A stretch of DNA of 53,468 nucleotides, taken from the IMG/VR virus record IMGVR_UViG_3300019132_000024, positions 1 to 53,468 of that record. One strand, 5' to 3'. The notes under the pieces were generated by a model. It had not been told where the DNA came from. It saw nothing but the letters and a program-made list of their open reading frames with translations, and did no database searches. A program made the translations under genes and the position numbers. This DNA is from a virus. Shown in pieces: positions 1 to 8,663 of the stretch; the first letter of the stretch is position 1; every line of letters starts with the position of its first letter.

Positions 1-40
1 GCTCATGACAGCAATGTGTTCCAGTTGAGCTATCCCCTAC
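1..40 (-). other. tRNA-like fragment at window edge
   Basis: Read on the minus strand, this stretch has GGGGATAGCTCAACTGG, which resembles the 5' acceptor and D-arm of a tRNA, followed by a GC-closed hairpin with TGTCATG in the loop. The D-stem partner is poor and the rest lies outside the window. It is either a diverged tRNA downstream of tRNA-Ile in the ancestral chromosome or a chance resemblance. Confidence 0.22.
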
Positions 41-81
41 TTCAGCAGCATCTTGAGCCACCGCAGGAGCTTAAGGAGGGA

Positions 82-99
82 ATGGTGGGCCCGGCAGGA
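82..99. other. Left attachment site core (att repeat)
   Basis: The 18 bases ATGGTGGGCCCGGCAGGA are identical to 53370-53387, which covers the 3' end of the tRNA-Ile(CAT) gene including the CCA end. This is the scar left when a tyrosine recombinase integrates into a tRNA 3' end. The copy here is not attached to a tRNA body, so it marks the far end of the element. Confidence 0.88.
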
Positions 100-133
100 T
101 GACCAGAACTAAGCAAAGACAAAAGCTTAGCTC

Positions 134-193
134 TGGCAAACCTCAGGGGAACCTCTACTGTTTTCCTTTGATTTTTTCGGCTGATGGCAAACC
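134..193 (+). repeat. Pair of TGGCAAACC motifs, candidate integrase arm sites
   Basis: TGGCAAACC occurs at 134-142 and 185-193, 34 and 85 bases inside the left att core. The right end carries two TGTCAAACC motifs in the same orientation. Four near-identical 9-mers confined to the termini fit arm-type binding sites of a lambda-class integrase; the function is inferred from position only. Confidence 0.4.
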
Positions 194-407
194 CTTTGGG
201 TACCTAACCGCGCTATTAGGTTGCCGGAAGACCACGCCTCTTATTCTTTGGGAATCCCGGATCAGAGCTGAACACCTGAGCCATATTGAAGGCTTGTGAT
301 TAGAGTTAATGTTGTTGCGATACAGCTTATAAACCACAAGGCGGCGATCGCGTGAAGGCGCTGTCGCTTAGGCCAGACCTGCGCCTAGAAATCGTTAATG
401 GTAGAAC

Positions 408-430
408 AGCGCCGCTTCGGGCGCTTTTTC
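408..430 (+). terminator. Rho-independent terminator
   Basis: AGCGCC (408-413) pairs with GGCGCT (420-425) around a short loop and is followed by a run of T. No plus-strand gene is seen before it within the element, so it may end transcription entering from the chromosome. Positions 100-513 hold no other recognisable gene. Confidence 0.6.
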
Positions 431-555
431 TTTGCCTGCAATGCTTTGATGGTCGAAAAGTTTTTCAAGATCATTGAACGCGACCACGGAAAACCAAGGG
501 TTTCCTAAGTAGTTTGAAAAACCTTTCTTCACCCCCTTCATGCCATACGCCCAGC

Positions 556-828
556 ATGAGCACCCTCACCTACTCCCGCGACACCACCGCCATCTCGGAG
601 ATCACCGGCCAGCCTGTGAGCACCTGGTCTGAGGAGTGGCAGCACGAATGCGAGGCACGAGCCGTCCTGGCCATGTCCAAGGCCGAGCGGGACGCCTTCT
701 TCAACGGCTCGGTCGACGAGAACGGGAACCGGAAGGAGCGCGGCATCATCGCGATCCGTGGGCTGAAAGCCGCCGAGATGCTCAGGGGCTACATGGAGCG
801 GTTGCAGGAAGCCCGCGGGCGAAAGTGA
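556..828 (+). CDS. Hypothetical protein, 90 aa
   Basis: Small soluble acidic protein. An upstream in-frame ATG at 514 exists, but the segment from 556 (MSTLTYSRDT) reads like protein, whereas the 14 residues before it do not. The segment around EWQHECEARAVLAMSKAERDA resembles short hypothetical proteins common in Rhizobiales genomes and their phages (DUF7696-like; recalled, not searched). It stands alone on the plus strand, tail-to-tail with the RTX protease gene. No function can be assigned. Confidence 0.6.
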   Translation: MSTLTYSRDTTAISEITGQPVSTWSEEWQHECEARAVLAMSKAERDAFFNGSVDENGNRKERGIIAIRGLKAAEMLRGYMERLQEARGRK

Positions 829-860
829 CAGGGTGCAACGGCTGGTAGTTCCGGCCGATC

Positions 861-2999
861 TCAGATCACCAGGAAGTCTGAAGCCTTAAGCGCGAGACCT
901 GCTTTCAATTTTGCGAAAGGAAACTGGGGCTCGGCGCCGGTCCCATCAGGATCGTAATAGAGATAACCTCTCGCCTTGTCGTAGATAAGTCTGTCCGATG
1001 TATCCTTAGCCACCGCCCCGGTCACAAAAGCTGAGCCCGCAAGTTTACCGCGCGAAAGCCCCACAAAGGCACCATCATCAAGATTGATCGTATCATCTTT
1101 GACGGAAAAGTCCGGTAGCTTGTCGACACCAGCGTTGGCTGCGGGACTGATGTCGAAGACAAAGGCATCCTTGCCGCTGCCGCCCCACAGCTCGTCGCCC
1201 CCTGCCCCACCTACGAGCCGATCGTGCCCGCCTCCGCCCTTGACGCGATCGTTTCCGGCTCCTGCAAGGACGTAGTCCGCCGCACTTGACCCAACCACCC
1301 TGTCATTGCCGTCGCCTGTGTTGCTAAGGGTGTTGTAGCCTTGGAATTTGAAGCTGAGCGACCGCAGCGTGATTGTGATACTGTCGTTGCCGTCAGTTCC
1401 GTCGTTGAAGTTCATCTTTGGGACCGAGGGAACGAACGGCTTGGATGGCTTACCTTTGAGATCCACCGGGTCCACTTCGCTCGTGACCCCGTACCAAAAA
1501 TCACCGAATTTCTGACCGAAGGCTTCGGACAGTGGCAGCGTCGACTGCATCAGGATATCATATGTCTCGCCGGCATTGAGCCGCACAAGCTTCTCAAGCG
1601 CACTGTAGTATTTAGACGTGTACTTGCTGCTGCCGGACACTGCGCCGTCCGTATAGAGCTTAAGGCTCTTCACAAACAGGACATTGGCTTCGATGAACAA
1701 GGCCCGATAGGGATTCGGCGCCCCCGCTGCATCGATACCATCAGCGACGATCGACCGGATCGTTTTTATCCATTCAATGCCTGTCTTGTAGGATGAGGGG
1801 ACTTTCACTCCCCCTGCCTCGATATACTTCAGCGCTGTCTCTAAGAAGTCGGTGGCCGACTCAAGAGCCCATTTGAACCCGGCAATCGCCTGAAGCTTCT
1901 CATAGGGCACCTCGTCCCGGGCAAAGCGCAGATGCTCGATCCGATCCGTCAACGTATCCGACGCATCCCCGAACCTGCTACTAATCGTGACCTGCAGCCC
2001 CTTTCCCATAAAGAAGTCCCGGAAGGAAACGCTGAGGGTCTTGTCGTATTCCTCATACCGGCCGCTCCAGATCACGGTATCTGAGTCCGTCCCGCCGGTG
2101 ATCCGGTTATGGCCTGTCTCAACCTCCCGACTATTCAACGGATTGCCGACCCCGTAGAACACATCATTTCCCGCCCCACCGATTATTGTATCGTCGCCGC
2201 CTCCGCCGGAGATAGAATCACTCCCGGCGCTGCCGGTGACGTGGTCGTTGTCGCCGCCAGCCTTGAACTTACGTGCCTCGAACTTACGGGACCCTGCCAG
2301 GATGGTACCGGTCGGAACGAGGGTTACTACATCGTTCCCGTCCTTGGCATCGTACAGGTCGACGCCACCTTTGATGCTAATTTTCTTCTCTTCGCTGAGC
2401 CTGCCGAAATTCACCTTATCCGCATCGTTCGAGAACAGCTTCCTCGCCCCGTAGAGCCTCTGAATTGCAGCGATGTCATAATCGGTAAGGTCTGTCGGTC
2501 CCACGCGTTCTGAGGGCCCGCTACCCATAATGGAGGGATCTCCCGTGTGATGGCCCAACCCGAGTGCATGTCCGATCTCATGGAGGACTAGGAAGTAGAA
2601 GGACGTTCCGTCCTTCGCCACCAAGCGACCGTTCTGATCCCTGTGCCATCCTGCGGTTGGATCGATTCCGATTTCGACCCAACTGCCTGGTCCACCCTTG
2701 CCGATAATCTGAGCAAGTCCAATCGGGCCAAAATCGCGCCATCCGATCGCGATATAGGGCGGCTCTATCGGGTGCGGACCAGGAGTTGCCTCTTCCACGG
2801 TCTCCATAACGTCGTATGGAACCTCGGAAAAATTGATCTGGGCGACCGACTGCCAGCGCTCAAAGGCCCTTTTCACGTCCTCCGCAAACTGGCCCGTCAT
2901 CTTCTTGGTCCAGAACTCGATCCCACCAGGAAGACCAAATGACCACTGAATGTCAGATCGGTACCATTTCAGGCCGTTGAAATTGAACGAATATGCCAT
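861..2999 (-). CDS. RTX metalloprotease, serralysin/matrixin-type (M10)
   Basis: Secreted zinc endopeptidase of about 712 aa. The zinc site HEIGHALGLGH lies at about residues 140-150, with three His ligands and the catalytic Glu, followed by a Met about eight residues on as the Met-turn candidate. Glycine/aspartate-rich calcium-binding nonapeptides (GGxGxDxxxG type) occur in two blocks, about residues 275-310 and 600-660. The C terminus, ending DFLVI, resembles the uncleaved signal of type I secretion; no N-terminal signal peptide is seen. Start chosen at 2999 because GGGGGC lies just upstream; the 26 residues before it (from 3077) are Arg-rich and unlikely to be translated. No ABC exporter is encoded here, so it would rely on host machinery. 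The target is unknown. It is an unusual cargo for a siphophage. Confidence 0.88.
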   Translation of the reverse strand: MAYSFNFNGLKWYRSDIQWSFGLPGGIEFWTKKMTGQFAEDVKRAFERWQSVAQINFSEVPYDVMETVEEATPGPHPIEPPYIAIGWRDFGPIGLAQIIGKGGPGSWVEIGIDPTAGWHRDQNGRLVAKDGTSFYFLVLHEIGHALGLGHHTGDPSIMGSGPSERVGPTDLTDYDIAAIQRLYGARKLFSNDADKVNFGRLSEEKKISIKGGVDLYDAKDGNDVVTLVPTGTILAGSRKFEARKFKAGGDNDHVTGSAGSDSISGGGGDDTIIGGAGNDVFYGVGNPLNSREVETGHNRITGGTDSDTVIWSGRYEEYDKTLSVSFRDFFMGKGLQVTISSRFGDASDTLTDRIEHLRFARDEVPYEKLQAIAGFKWALESATDFLETALKYIEAGGVKVPSSYKTGIEWIKTIRSIVADGIDAAGAPNPYRALFIEANVLFVKSLKLYTDGAVSGSSKYTSKYYSALEKLVRLNAGETYDILMQSTLPLSEAFGQKFGDFWYGVTSEVDPVDLKGKPSKPFVPSVPKMNFNDGTDGNDSITITLRSLSFKFQGYNTLSNTGDGNDRVVGSSAADYVLAGAGNDRVKGGGGHDRLVGGAGGDELWGGSGKDAFVFDISPAANAGVDKLPDFSVKDDTINLDDGAFVGLSRGKLAGSAFVTGAVAKDTSDRLIYDKARGYLYYDPDGTGAEPQFPFAKLKAGLALKASDFLVI

Positions 3000-3296
3000 G
3001 TTGCCCCCAAGCATCCGAACCGACCTCGGCATTGGAGGCCCACTTCGATCCCACCTCCGCGTCGTGTGACGACGCAACAGCGGCCTTTTTTACTAGGAAA
3101 GTGATCCAGCTCGACGGTCAACTTAACCTGATGGGGTATTCCTTTAGTGAGGGAAGGTGAAGAACCCGGCCAAGTCCAGCATGCTGTGGCTCTCACGAAG
3201 CCCTGGGCTTGGCCGGGAGTATCGGCCGGGGGGCAGCCGATGCAATACAAGAACAAAAACTCTTTAAGAGTTCCTTGCCCTTCTTAGGCCGAACCG

Positions 3297-3464
3297 ATGA
3301 CCCGCAACCCCCGCCGAGCCTATGACAATGACGGGAACGAGATCCCGCCCATGACCCTCGCCAGCATGCGGGACCATGGGGCCCGATCAGTGGAGGCCAT
3401 CGGCGAGCGGCACGGCTGCAGATATGAGGAAGAGAGGCCCCCTCCCCGTGCGCCTTCGAGATGA
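3297..3464 (+). pseudogene. Small ORF, possibly a truncated relic (55 aa)
   Basis: The frame begins MTRNPRRAYDNDGNEIPP and continues with a segment like TLASMRDHGARSVEAI. This resembles the N-terminal half of a small Cys-rich protein widespread in Rhizobiales (family recalled, not searched). The expected Cys-pair C-terminal half is missing, replaced by a Pro/Arg-rich tail, so it may be a frameshifted remnant. The rest of 3000-3549 holds no convincing gene. Confidence 0.33.
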
Positions 3465-3549
3465 TGCCCACCCGGGGACAGGCTGCATTTGCGCCGCATA
3501 CCCTGTTGCAACAGGTCGGGCGGATCCGGGAATCGCTCCCGGTAGAGGT

Positions 3550-4062
3550 TTATTCTTCCGGCTCGGGAAGGGGCTGTGCGAGGCCGCCAGCAGCGCCAAT
3601 GCCGGTGTGGGGCTGACTGATTTTGATCGCGGAGGGCAGCACCGGAACCGGATCTTCAGCAGGTATCTCGGACTGGTCTGACGGCAGCGCCGTCCGCACG
3701 GCTGCAACCAGATCTGCCGGCCTGTAAGGCTTGGGAATGAACAGCGTACCCGACGGAAGCTCCTTCGGCCCGGGTGCCATTCTGCCTGAAGTCACCACAA
3801 CCCCGATATGAGGCCATGCCTGCTTCACTACACGGGACAGTGTAACACCATCAAGTGAACCCGGCATTTCCACATCAGTCACGAGGGCTCGAACGTCGGC
3901 TGTTGCCTCAAGCACGGCCAGGGCTTCATCCGCATTGACCACTTCAACGACTTTGAAACCGCCCTCGTCCCGGAGCACATCCGCAGCCATCATGCGAACA
4001 AGAGCCTCATCCTCTGCAAGGAGGACAATCACCGGCTGCTGGCCGTCTTGATTGGTGTTCAT
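3550..4062 (-). CDS. Single-domain response regulator (receiver only)
   Basis: CheY-like receiver of 170 aa. The conserved acidic pair is in LLAEDE (about residues 17-18), the phospho-accepting Asp in VTDVEMPG (about 63), the switch Thr/Ser in VVTSGR, and the conserved Lys in IPKPYRP (about 111). No DNA-binding output domain follows; the last 35 residues are a Pro-rich tail. ATG 4062 is preferred over TTG 4068 because AAGGG lies upstream. It sits 176 bases downstream of the sensor kinase on the same strand. Receivers of this form commonly pair with HWE/HisKA_2 kinases in Rhizobiales, so it is probably the kinase's phosphorylation partner or sink. Confidence 0.85.
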   Translation of the reverse strand: MNTNQDGQQPVIVLLAEDEALVRMMAADVLRDEGGFKVVEVVNADEALAVLEATADVRALVTDVEMPGSLDGVTLSRVVKQAWPHIGVVVTSGRMAPGPKELPSGTLFIPKPYRPADLVAAVRTALPSDQSEIPAEDPVPVLPSAIKISQPHTGIGAAGGLAQPLPEPEE

Positions 4063-4238
4063 GGCCAACCCTTATCCGTCGTTTGCACTCAGACAGGAGT
4101 GCCGGGGCGCTCAGGGCTGGGTGGCATTTAGCCAAGCCGGCCAAAAATCAAGGCGCGGCTGACACCCTTTCTATTCCTCAATTTCGCATGGGGATAGCGC
4201 AATGGTGCCGCGGCCTAGGAAGAGTTCCACACAGGCGA

Positions 4239-5405
4239 TTATCCGAAGTATGGGCTCTGTTGTGCCGCCTCAGGGAATGAAATCGTCACCACCAGTCCGG
4301 CATCGTTCCTGACATCGATCTCGCCGCGGATCTGTTGAACGAGTGATCGAACAAGGCCGTAGCCGAGCGATCCTTCCCGAAGACTTGACAGCCCAACCCC
4401 GTCATCCCGGACTGCCAGTTCAACCCGCCCTGGTTGGCTGCGGTGCGCCCGGACGCGGATCGTTCCTGACCTTGGTGCCGGAAAGGCGTACTTCACGGCA
4501 TTGGTGATGAGTTCGGTCAGCACGATGCCGAGCGGGACTGCCGTGTCGGCGTCCACCAGGATGCCTTCGTCGATCTCGGCCTTCAGGCTCACGCGGTCAT
4601 CGTCCCCGGTGATGGACCTCAGGGCCTCGCATAGGTCGGCCACGTATACGGACACATCGACGTGCTGGACCCTTTCCGACTTGCTGAGCAGATCATGGAC
4701 CCGCGCCATGGCATTGAGCCGGTCCTGGGCCTCCTCAAAGAGGGCCCTGACGGCGGGGTCCGGCTGCCGTCGCCCCTGAATGCCGAGGAGGGAAGCAGCG
4801 ATAGCGAGGCTGTTCTTGGCCCGGTGGTTGACCTCGACCAGCAGCATCTCCCGCTCGGCAACCAGCGCCGACAGCCTTTTGTTGGCGGCTTCCAGCTCCC
4901 TGGTTCTGGCCGCGATCCGGTTCTCCAGTTCTGAAGCGAGGGCCCGAAGGTTGTCCTCCGCGTCGTAACGGCGAGTGATGTCGAGGTAGGAGAGAAAATG
5001 ATGGATGACGGTGCCTTGGCCGTCATCCACCGGGCTGGCGAACAGCATCGCCCGAAATGGGGTTCCATCCTTCCGGTACTGAAGGATCTCCAGCGTTTCG
5101 TCCCGACCCTCCGCGACCGCAGCCCGGTAGCGCCGGATGGCCTCCGGGTCCGTGCCTTCGCCGTTCATGAAGTGCGGGTCCTGACCGAGGAGTTCGTCCA
5201 TGGTAAAGCCGGACAAGTCGACGAACGCCTGGTTGGCAAAGACGATGGGGTTGCCGGGCAGGATGGCGTCGGTTACGAGCATCGGCATGCGGGTCCGCCG
5301 GACAGCCTCGACGAAGATGCCACCCTGCTGCCGTACGGATTCGATGTGCCGTTCGGCGATGGTTCGCTCAGGGGTATCTGCCTTGTTCTCCTGAAACGCG
5401 TTCAT
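4239..5405 (-). CDS. PAS(LOV-derived)-HisKA_2 sensor histidine kinase
   Basis: Soluble kinase of 388 aa. Residues about 30-145 form a PAS domain of clear LOV ancestry (NPIVFANQAFVDLSGF, then GTDPEAIRRYRAAV, then YRKDGTPF). The photoactive GxNCRFLQ motif has become GQDPHFMNG, so the adduct-forming Cys is Pro, and the usual flavin-contact Asn/Gln residues later in the domain are Gln, Ala and Tyr. A coiled linker (150-190) leads to the H-box EVNHRAKNSL, with the phospho-His at about 194. The ATPase domain has an N-box (LTELITNAVKYAF), a G1 box (RDDGVGL) and a G2 box (SLGYGLVRSL). ATG 5405 is preferred over TTG 5411. Blue-light photochemistry is unlikely; the signal is unknown. It presumably phosphorylates the receiver encoded downstream. 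Confidence 0.87.
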   Translation of the reverse strand: MNAFQENKADTPERTIAERHIESVRQQGGIFVEAVRRTRMPMLVTDAILPGNPIVFANQAFVDLSGFTMDELLGQDPHFMNGEGTDPEAIRRYRAAVAEGRDETLEILQYRKDGTPFRAMLFASPVDDGQGTVIHHFLSYLDITRRYDAEDNLRALASELENRIAARTRELEAANKRLSALVAEREMLLVEVNHRAKNSLAIAASLLGIQGRRQPDPAVRALFEEAQDRLNAMARVHDLLSKSERVQHVDVSVYVADLCEALRSITGDDDRVSLKAEIDEGILVDADTAVPLGIVLTELITNAVKYAFPAPRSGTIRVRAHRSQPGRVELAVRDDGVGLSSLREGSLGYGLVRSLVQQIRGEIDVRNDAGLVVTISFPEAAQQSPYFG

Positions 5406-5483
5406 GGCCAATCCGGTCTGATGGGACCGTGGACAAATAAAGGCCCCGAGACGGCGCCTTTTTCACTCAACATTTTGAGGGTC

Positions 5484-5792
5484 TCAGTCGAATAACTCCT
5501 GAAGAAAGGATTTTTTCCTTTTGGAGTGCCCGTATTGATGGCCATGCCCATATGGCTGAGCGTAGCCCCGATCATGACCCTGGTCATACTGCGGCTTTGA
5601 AAAAGAAGGTTGCTGCACTGGAGCAGCGGCGGGTGCCTCTTGGGCGCTTCGCTCGAGGATCTTGTCAAGTTCCCCGCGGTCGAGCCAAACACCCCGGCAT
5701 TGAGGGCAGTAGTCGATCTCGACGCCCTGTCGCTCACTCATGACAAGGGAAACTTTGCAGACGGGACACGGCATGCCGACGGCGCTGGTCAT
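5484..5792 (-). CDS. zf-TFIIB domain zinc-ribbon protein
   Basis: 102 aa. The N-terminal half carries CPVC and CPQC knuckles with the family signature GVWLDRGELDKI, typical of small bacterial zf-TFIIB proteins of unknown role. The C-terminal third is rich in His, Gln, Gly and Tyr, then basic, ending SFLQELFD, a layout common in this family. AGGAGGT lies six bases before the ATG, a strong ribosome binding site. It lies upstream of the kinase gene on the same strand. Confidence 0.85.
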   Translation of the reverse strand: MTSAVGMPCPVCKVSLVMSERQGVEIDYCPQCRGVWLDRGELDKILERSAQEAPAAAPVQQPSFSKPQYDQGHDRGYAQPYGHGHQYGHSKRKKSFLQELFD

Positions 5793-6273
5793 AGGCGGAC
5801 CTCCTAAGGCTGGTAATCGGATATTGAGCCCAGACTACTGATCGGCCTTACACGGATCAGCACCAGGCGTTCTCGCTGCGGTCCGACATCACAGCCACAC
5901 GACCGTGGTTGTCAGAGGGGCCCGGCCCGCAAGGAATACATGGGCGCTTGGAGAGTAGCCTTCAAGCCTGACCATACAGGGGGCACTTCATGAGGAGCCC
6001 GATGGAGGGCCCGTATCATCGCCAGGCGTTTCCTGCTGTTTCACCTCGCTCGAATGCCGTGGGACGTGCTATCTGTCCCGAAGCTGCCGATCCTGTTGAT
6101 CTTCCGCGCTCAGGATCGTTGGTCAGGCTCACGTTGAGGTGTGCGGAGGCACCTCCGTGAGCCGCTTACCCCCGAAACACGCTCGCTTGGATAAAGACCT
6201 GATGGGCTCTGGGCGGACGCAGGCGGTCCGTATGGGGCTCAACCAATAGTTTCCACTAAAGGGGCTCTGCGAA
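5793..6273. other. Intergenic stretch, no gene seen
   Basis: No frame in this 480-base stretch looks coding on either strand. It separates the zf-TFIIB/kinase/regulator group from the DUF6894 group and could hold the promoter for the former; no clear promoter was recognised. Confidence 0.5.
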
Positions 6274-6534
6274 TTACGGGTGCGGGGGCGGTGGCGAGGG
6301 ATCCACCCGGTCGACCTCCATCGACACCGTGATGGTCAGCACCCGCTGGCGATGCTCGTTTCTCATCTCGACCGTGATATTGCGGACGTCGCCCTTCGGC
6401 AGCCGGTCCCGTCCGATCTCCGCCGCAGCCTCAGCCGCCATGCGTTCGGCAGCGTCGAAGCTGGCGAACTCGAGACCCTCCTCATCGGGAGAGAAGTTCG
6501 CCCCCTCCCGCACGTTGAAGTAGAAGCGCGGCAT
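6274..6534 (-). CDS. DUF6894 family protein
   Basis: 87 aa, starting MPRFYFNVREG, the characteristic opening of the DUF6894 family (small alphaproteobacterial proteins, function unknown), followed by an acidic DEEGLEF segment and a helix rich in Ala and Glu. Start placed at 6534 because GGAG lies seven bases upstream and the family begins here; the longer frame to 6600 adds an atypical N terminus. Ends with a run of prolines. A second member is at 7574-7801. Confidence 0.75.
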   Translation of the reverse strand: MPRFYFNVREGANFSPDEEGLEFASFDAAERMAAEAAAEIGRDRLPKGDVRNITVEMRNEHRQRVLTITVSMEVDRVDPSPPPPHP

Positions 6535-6615
6535 TTGGGTCTCCAGATCCGAATGGATGCCTATCAACCCGGGGGGAGCGATTGGTTCACCCTTCAACAC
6601 GCGCGCATACTGGAG

Positions 6616-6975
6616 CTATGGCCGGCGCACGAACCAGTTTTGGATCGCTGCTACGGCGGCGAGGCTGGCGGCCCCAATCACCGGGAAGATAACCATCCGG
6701 GTTTGAATGTGCTCGATCAGGTTCTCTTCTACAGGGTGACTCCAGAAGGCATGAACGTAATTATGTATTATGCCCCCGAACACGCCAAGCGCGGCTCCGA
6801 ATAGTGCAAAGCGCTTCGTGCTCCAACGTTGCGGTGTAGACTCGCTCCTCATGCCGCGAGTGTTGGCCGTGTCTGCCCCCAAAGCGGCCACATGCGAGGT
6901 TCCGTGATCAATCTCACCGCGAACCCGAGCCATTCTGAACGCGTTAGAGGCGGCGTGCTTATCCTTCCCGGTCAC
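6616..6975 (-). CDS. Small membrane protein, two TM helices
   Basis: Hypothetical protein. A hydrophilic N terminus is followed by a hydrophobic segment around FALFGAALGVFGGIIHNYV and a second around VIFPVIGAASLAAVAAI. The frame opens with GTG at 6975, overlapping the end of the next gene upstream by 17 bases, which suggests coupling; ATG 6852 is a shorter alternative that keeps both TM segments. Function unknown. Confidence 0.6.
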   Translation of the reverse strand: MTGKDKHAASNAFRMARVRGEIDHGTSHVAALGADTANTRGMRSESTPQRWSTKRFALFGAALGVFGGIIHNYVHAFWSHPVEENLIEHIQTRMVIFPVIGAASLAAVAAIQNWFVRRP

Positions 6976-7177
6976 GAGAGGACTCAGTTTCCTCTTTGCT
7001 GATCTGATCGATGGCGCGCGCGAGATCAGCCTCGGCTTGGCTCAGTGCCTGCGAGCGGGCGATCTCAGCGCGGGACCGTTCAATCGCGTGATTGGACTGG
7101 TCAATCAGCTGGCTAAGGGAGCCAGGGCTGCCTTCGGACGTGCTGTCGCGGATAGTCAGATGGTTCGGGGTATTCAT
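6959..7177 (-). CDS. Hypothetical helical protein, 72 aa
   Basis: Mostly charged and Ala/Gln-rich, with a predicted coiled coil from about residue 20 to 65 (heptad-like IDQSNHAIERSRAEIARSQA). No SD of note before ATG 7177. It overlaps the membrane protein gene downstream and may share its transcript. Function unknown. Confidence 0.5.
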   Translation of the reverse strand: MNTPNHLTIRDSTSEGSPGSLSQLIDQSNHAIERSRAEIARSQALSQAEADLARAIDQISKEETESSRDREG

Positions 7178-7404
7178 TGGCGGTAAGAATAAGGCAGAGC
7201 TAATCGTGCTGATCCGGAATCAATCTTGGATATTTTTGCATCTGCCAACGCGAAAGCCAAGCCTGACAGCCGTAGCGGCAGCGTGACGAACGGTCCCAGC
7301 CAGAGTTCGGATGTGCGCCCGGACCAGTCTCGAGCGGGCCGGGAACAAACGAGGTAGTCATGCTGTCCTATGGGAGCTACTAAGCCCCAAGCGAGGAAAG
7401 CGAG

Positions 7405-7590
7405 ATGCCTGACTGTAAGTCAAACGAGAACGGCCCTCCTCCCGCCTCGACAGGAGAGGCCGAGGATAAGCGGGTACTTGAGCATGTCAGAACTGTCCTG
7501 GCTCGGCTGAGGACGCTCCTCCGCGACCGGCGTCGCCACGACGAGCCATCCCGCCTTGTCCCTATAGCGCCCTTTATTGCTGCCGCATGA
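7405..7590 (+). CDS. Hypothetical protein, 61 aa
   Basis: Short basic protein with an Arg/Leu-rich helix (VRTVLARLRTLLRDRRRH). GAGGAAAG lies about six bases before the ATG, the main reason to call it. It converges with and overlaps the end of the DUF6894 gene by 17 bases. No family recognised. Confidence 0.4.
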   Translation: MPDCKSNENGPPPASTGEAEDKRVLEHVRTVLARLRTLLRDRRRHDEPSRLVPIAPFIAAA

Positions 7591-7801
7591 TCAGCGGGAT
7601 CGACAGGAGGACGTTTCCTTCGGAATCAGCGATATCCAGCTGCCAGTCCCGCCACTCCTCTTCAAAGTCGTCGCTTTCCTGACGCAACTCGTGGATGGCC
7701 TGAAGCGCCTCTCTTCTAGCGGTTTCAATGTCTGAGACCTCGATGCCTTCGTCGTCGCGCAGGCATTCGTGCTGGCTCACGAGGTGAACGTAGCAACACA
7801 T
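7574..7801 (-). CDS. Second DUF6894 family protein
   Basis: 75 aa from MCCYVHLVSQHE, matching the DUF6894 pattern (aromatic/His-rich first strand, then DDEGIEV, then an Ala/Glu helix and a WRDWQLDIAD strand). Start set at 7801, where AAGG precedes the ATG; the frame could extend to 7864, but the family begins at the chosen point. Function unknown. Confidence 0.7.
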   Translation of the reverse strand: MCCYVHLVSQHECLRDDEGIEVSDIETARREALQAIHELRQESDDFEEEWRDWQLDIADSEGNVLLSIPLIMRQQ

Positions 7802-7969
7802 CACGCCTTCGTCACAGATGTCTGTGCCGGCACCGGCCTCAAGAGGAAAAGGGATTGGACGCACGATGGCGCGCCCTTAAACCCGACTGCATTGCTGCAT
7901 GTCAATCCTTCCGCGAAGCCGGATCAGAGCGAGGGCGCATGGCACGGGCCCTATCGACAGCCCGGAAAG

Positions 7970-8305
7970 CTACCCACCCCCTGCCCTATGGCCGATGAGC
8001 TCCTTCACAAGGTTGTCGAGACGGTCGCCAAGCTTGTCGATCGATCCGGCGAGCCGATCCTCCACCTCACGCAGGACCTCACGGGAGACAAGGCGTTCGG
8101 CCTGGGTGAGTTGGTACGCACTCACTGAAGCCTGCAGGATGGCGATTTTCTCGTGGGCCTTGTCCGCCTTGGCTTCCGCTTCGGCTGCCCGCTTGTCGGC
8201 TTGGATCGCCTTCGTTTCCGCGGACAGCCAGAACCTGATGACGGCTAAGGCCGCCCCGCCGATCATGAAGATGGTCGAGAGGTTAATTTCCCAACTGAAC
8301 TGCAT
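7970..8305 (-). CDS. TM plus coiled-coil lysis-region protein
   Basis: 111 aa from ATG 8305. Residues about 8-27 form one transmembrane helix (NLSTIFMIGGAALAVIRFWL), followed by an Ala/Glu/Lys-rich coiled coil to about 100. This N-in, single-TM, long-helix form resembles an inner-membrane spanin or a holin accessory, but no Rz1 partner is seen. The longer frame to 8494 is out-of-frame shadow of the holin gene. It follows the holin by two bases in the lysis cassette. Confidence 0.65.
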   Translation of the reverse strand: MQFSWEINLSTIFMIGGAALAVIRFWLSAETKAIQADKRAAEAEAKADKAHEKIAILQASVSAYQLTQAERLVSREVLREVEDRLAGSIDKLGDRLDNLVKELIGHRAGGG

Positions 8306-8307
8306 GC

Positions 8308-8661
8308 TCAGGCACCCAGCGGCTTGCGGGCCGCCCAGCGCCCGTAGAGGGTAGCGACACCGCCCAGGACGCTCATCCCGGCTGTGGAGTAGAGCTCGAG
8401 GTTCGTCTCGCCGTTGGCGACTGCCGTCCCGATCGTGGAGATGCCGCCGAGGATTGCGAAGATGGCACCCCAGCTGACACGCGAGCGATACCACGGCTCG
8501 TTGTTCGTCAGGTGCTCGATGACCGGAGCCACCGCTTCGGCCACTTCCTTGCGCACGGCAGGCGCTTCTGCTGGCGTGACCGTCGTCTGCGGTGAGGCGA
8601 TTAGCCGATCCAGGACCCTGTCCGCGATGTTGCCGATGATGGGAATGAAAAGCGGGTTCAT
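8308..8661 (-). CDS. Putative holin
   Basis: 117 aa. A basic-acidic N-terminal region is followed by two hydrophobic helices, about residues 64-80 (WGAIFAILGGISTIGTAV) and 92-107 (TAGMSVLGGVATLYG), and a short basic tail. Size, two TM helices and position directly after the endolysin support a pore-forming holin that releases the muramidase. AGGAG lies about 11 bases before the ATG. Confidence 0.7.
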   Translation of the reverse strand: MNPLFIPIIGNIADRVLDRLIASPQTTVTPAEAPAVRKEVAEAVAPVIEHLTNNEPWYRSRVSWGAIFAILGGISTIGTAVANGETNLELYSTAGMSVLGGVATLYGRWAARKPLGA

Positions 8662-8663
8662 GG

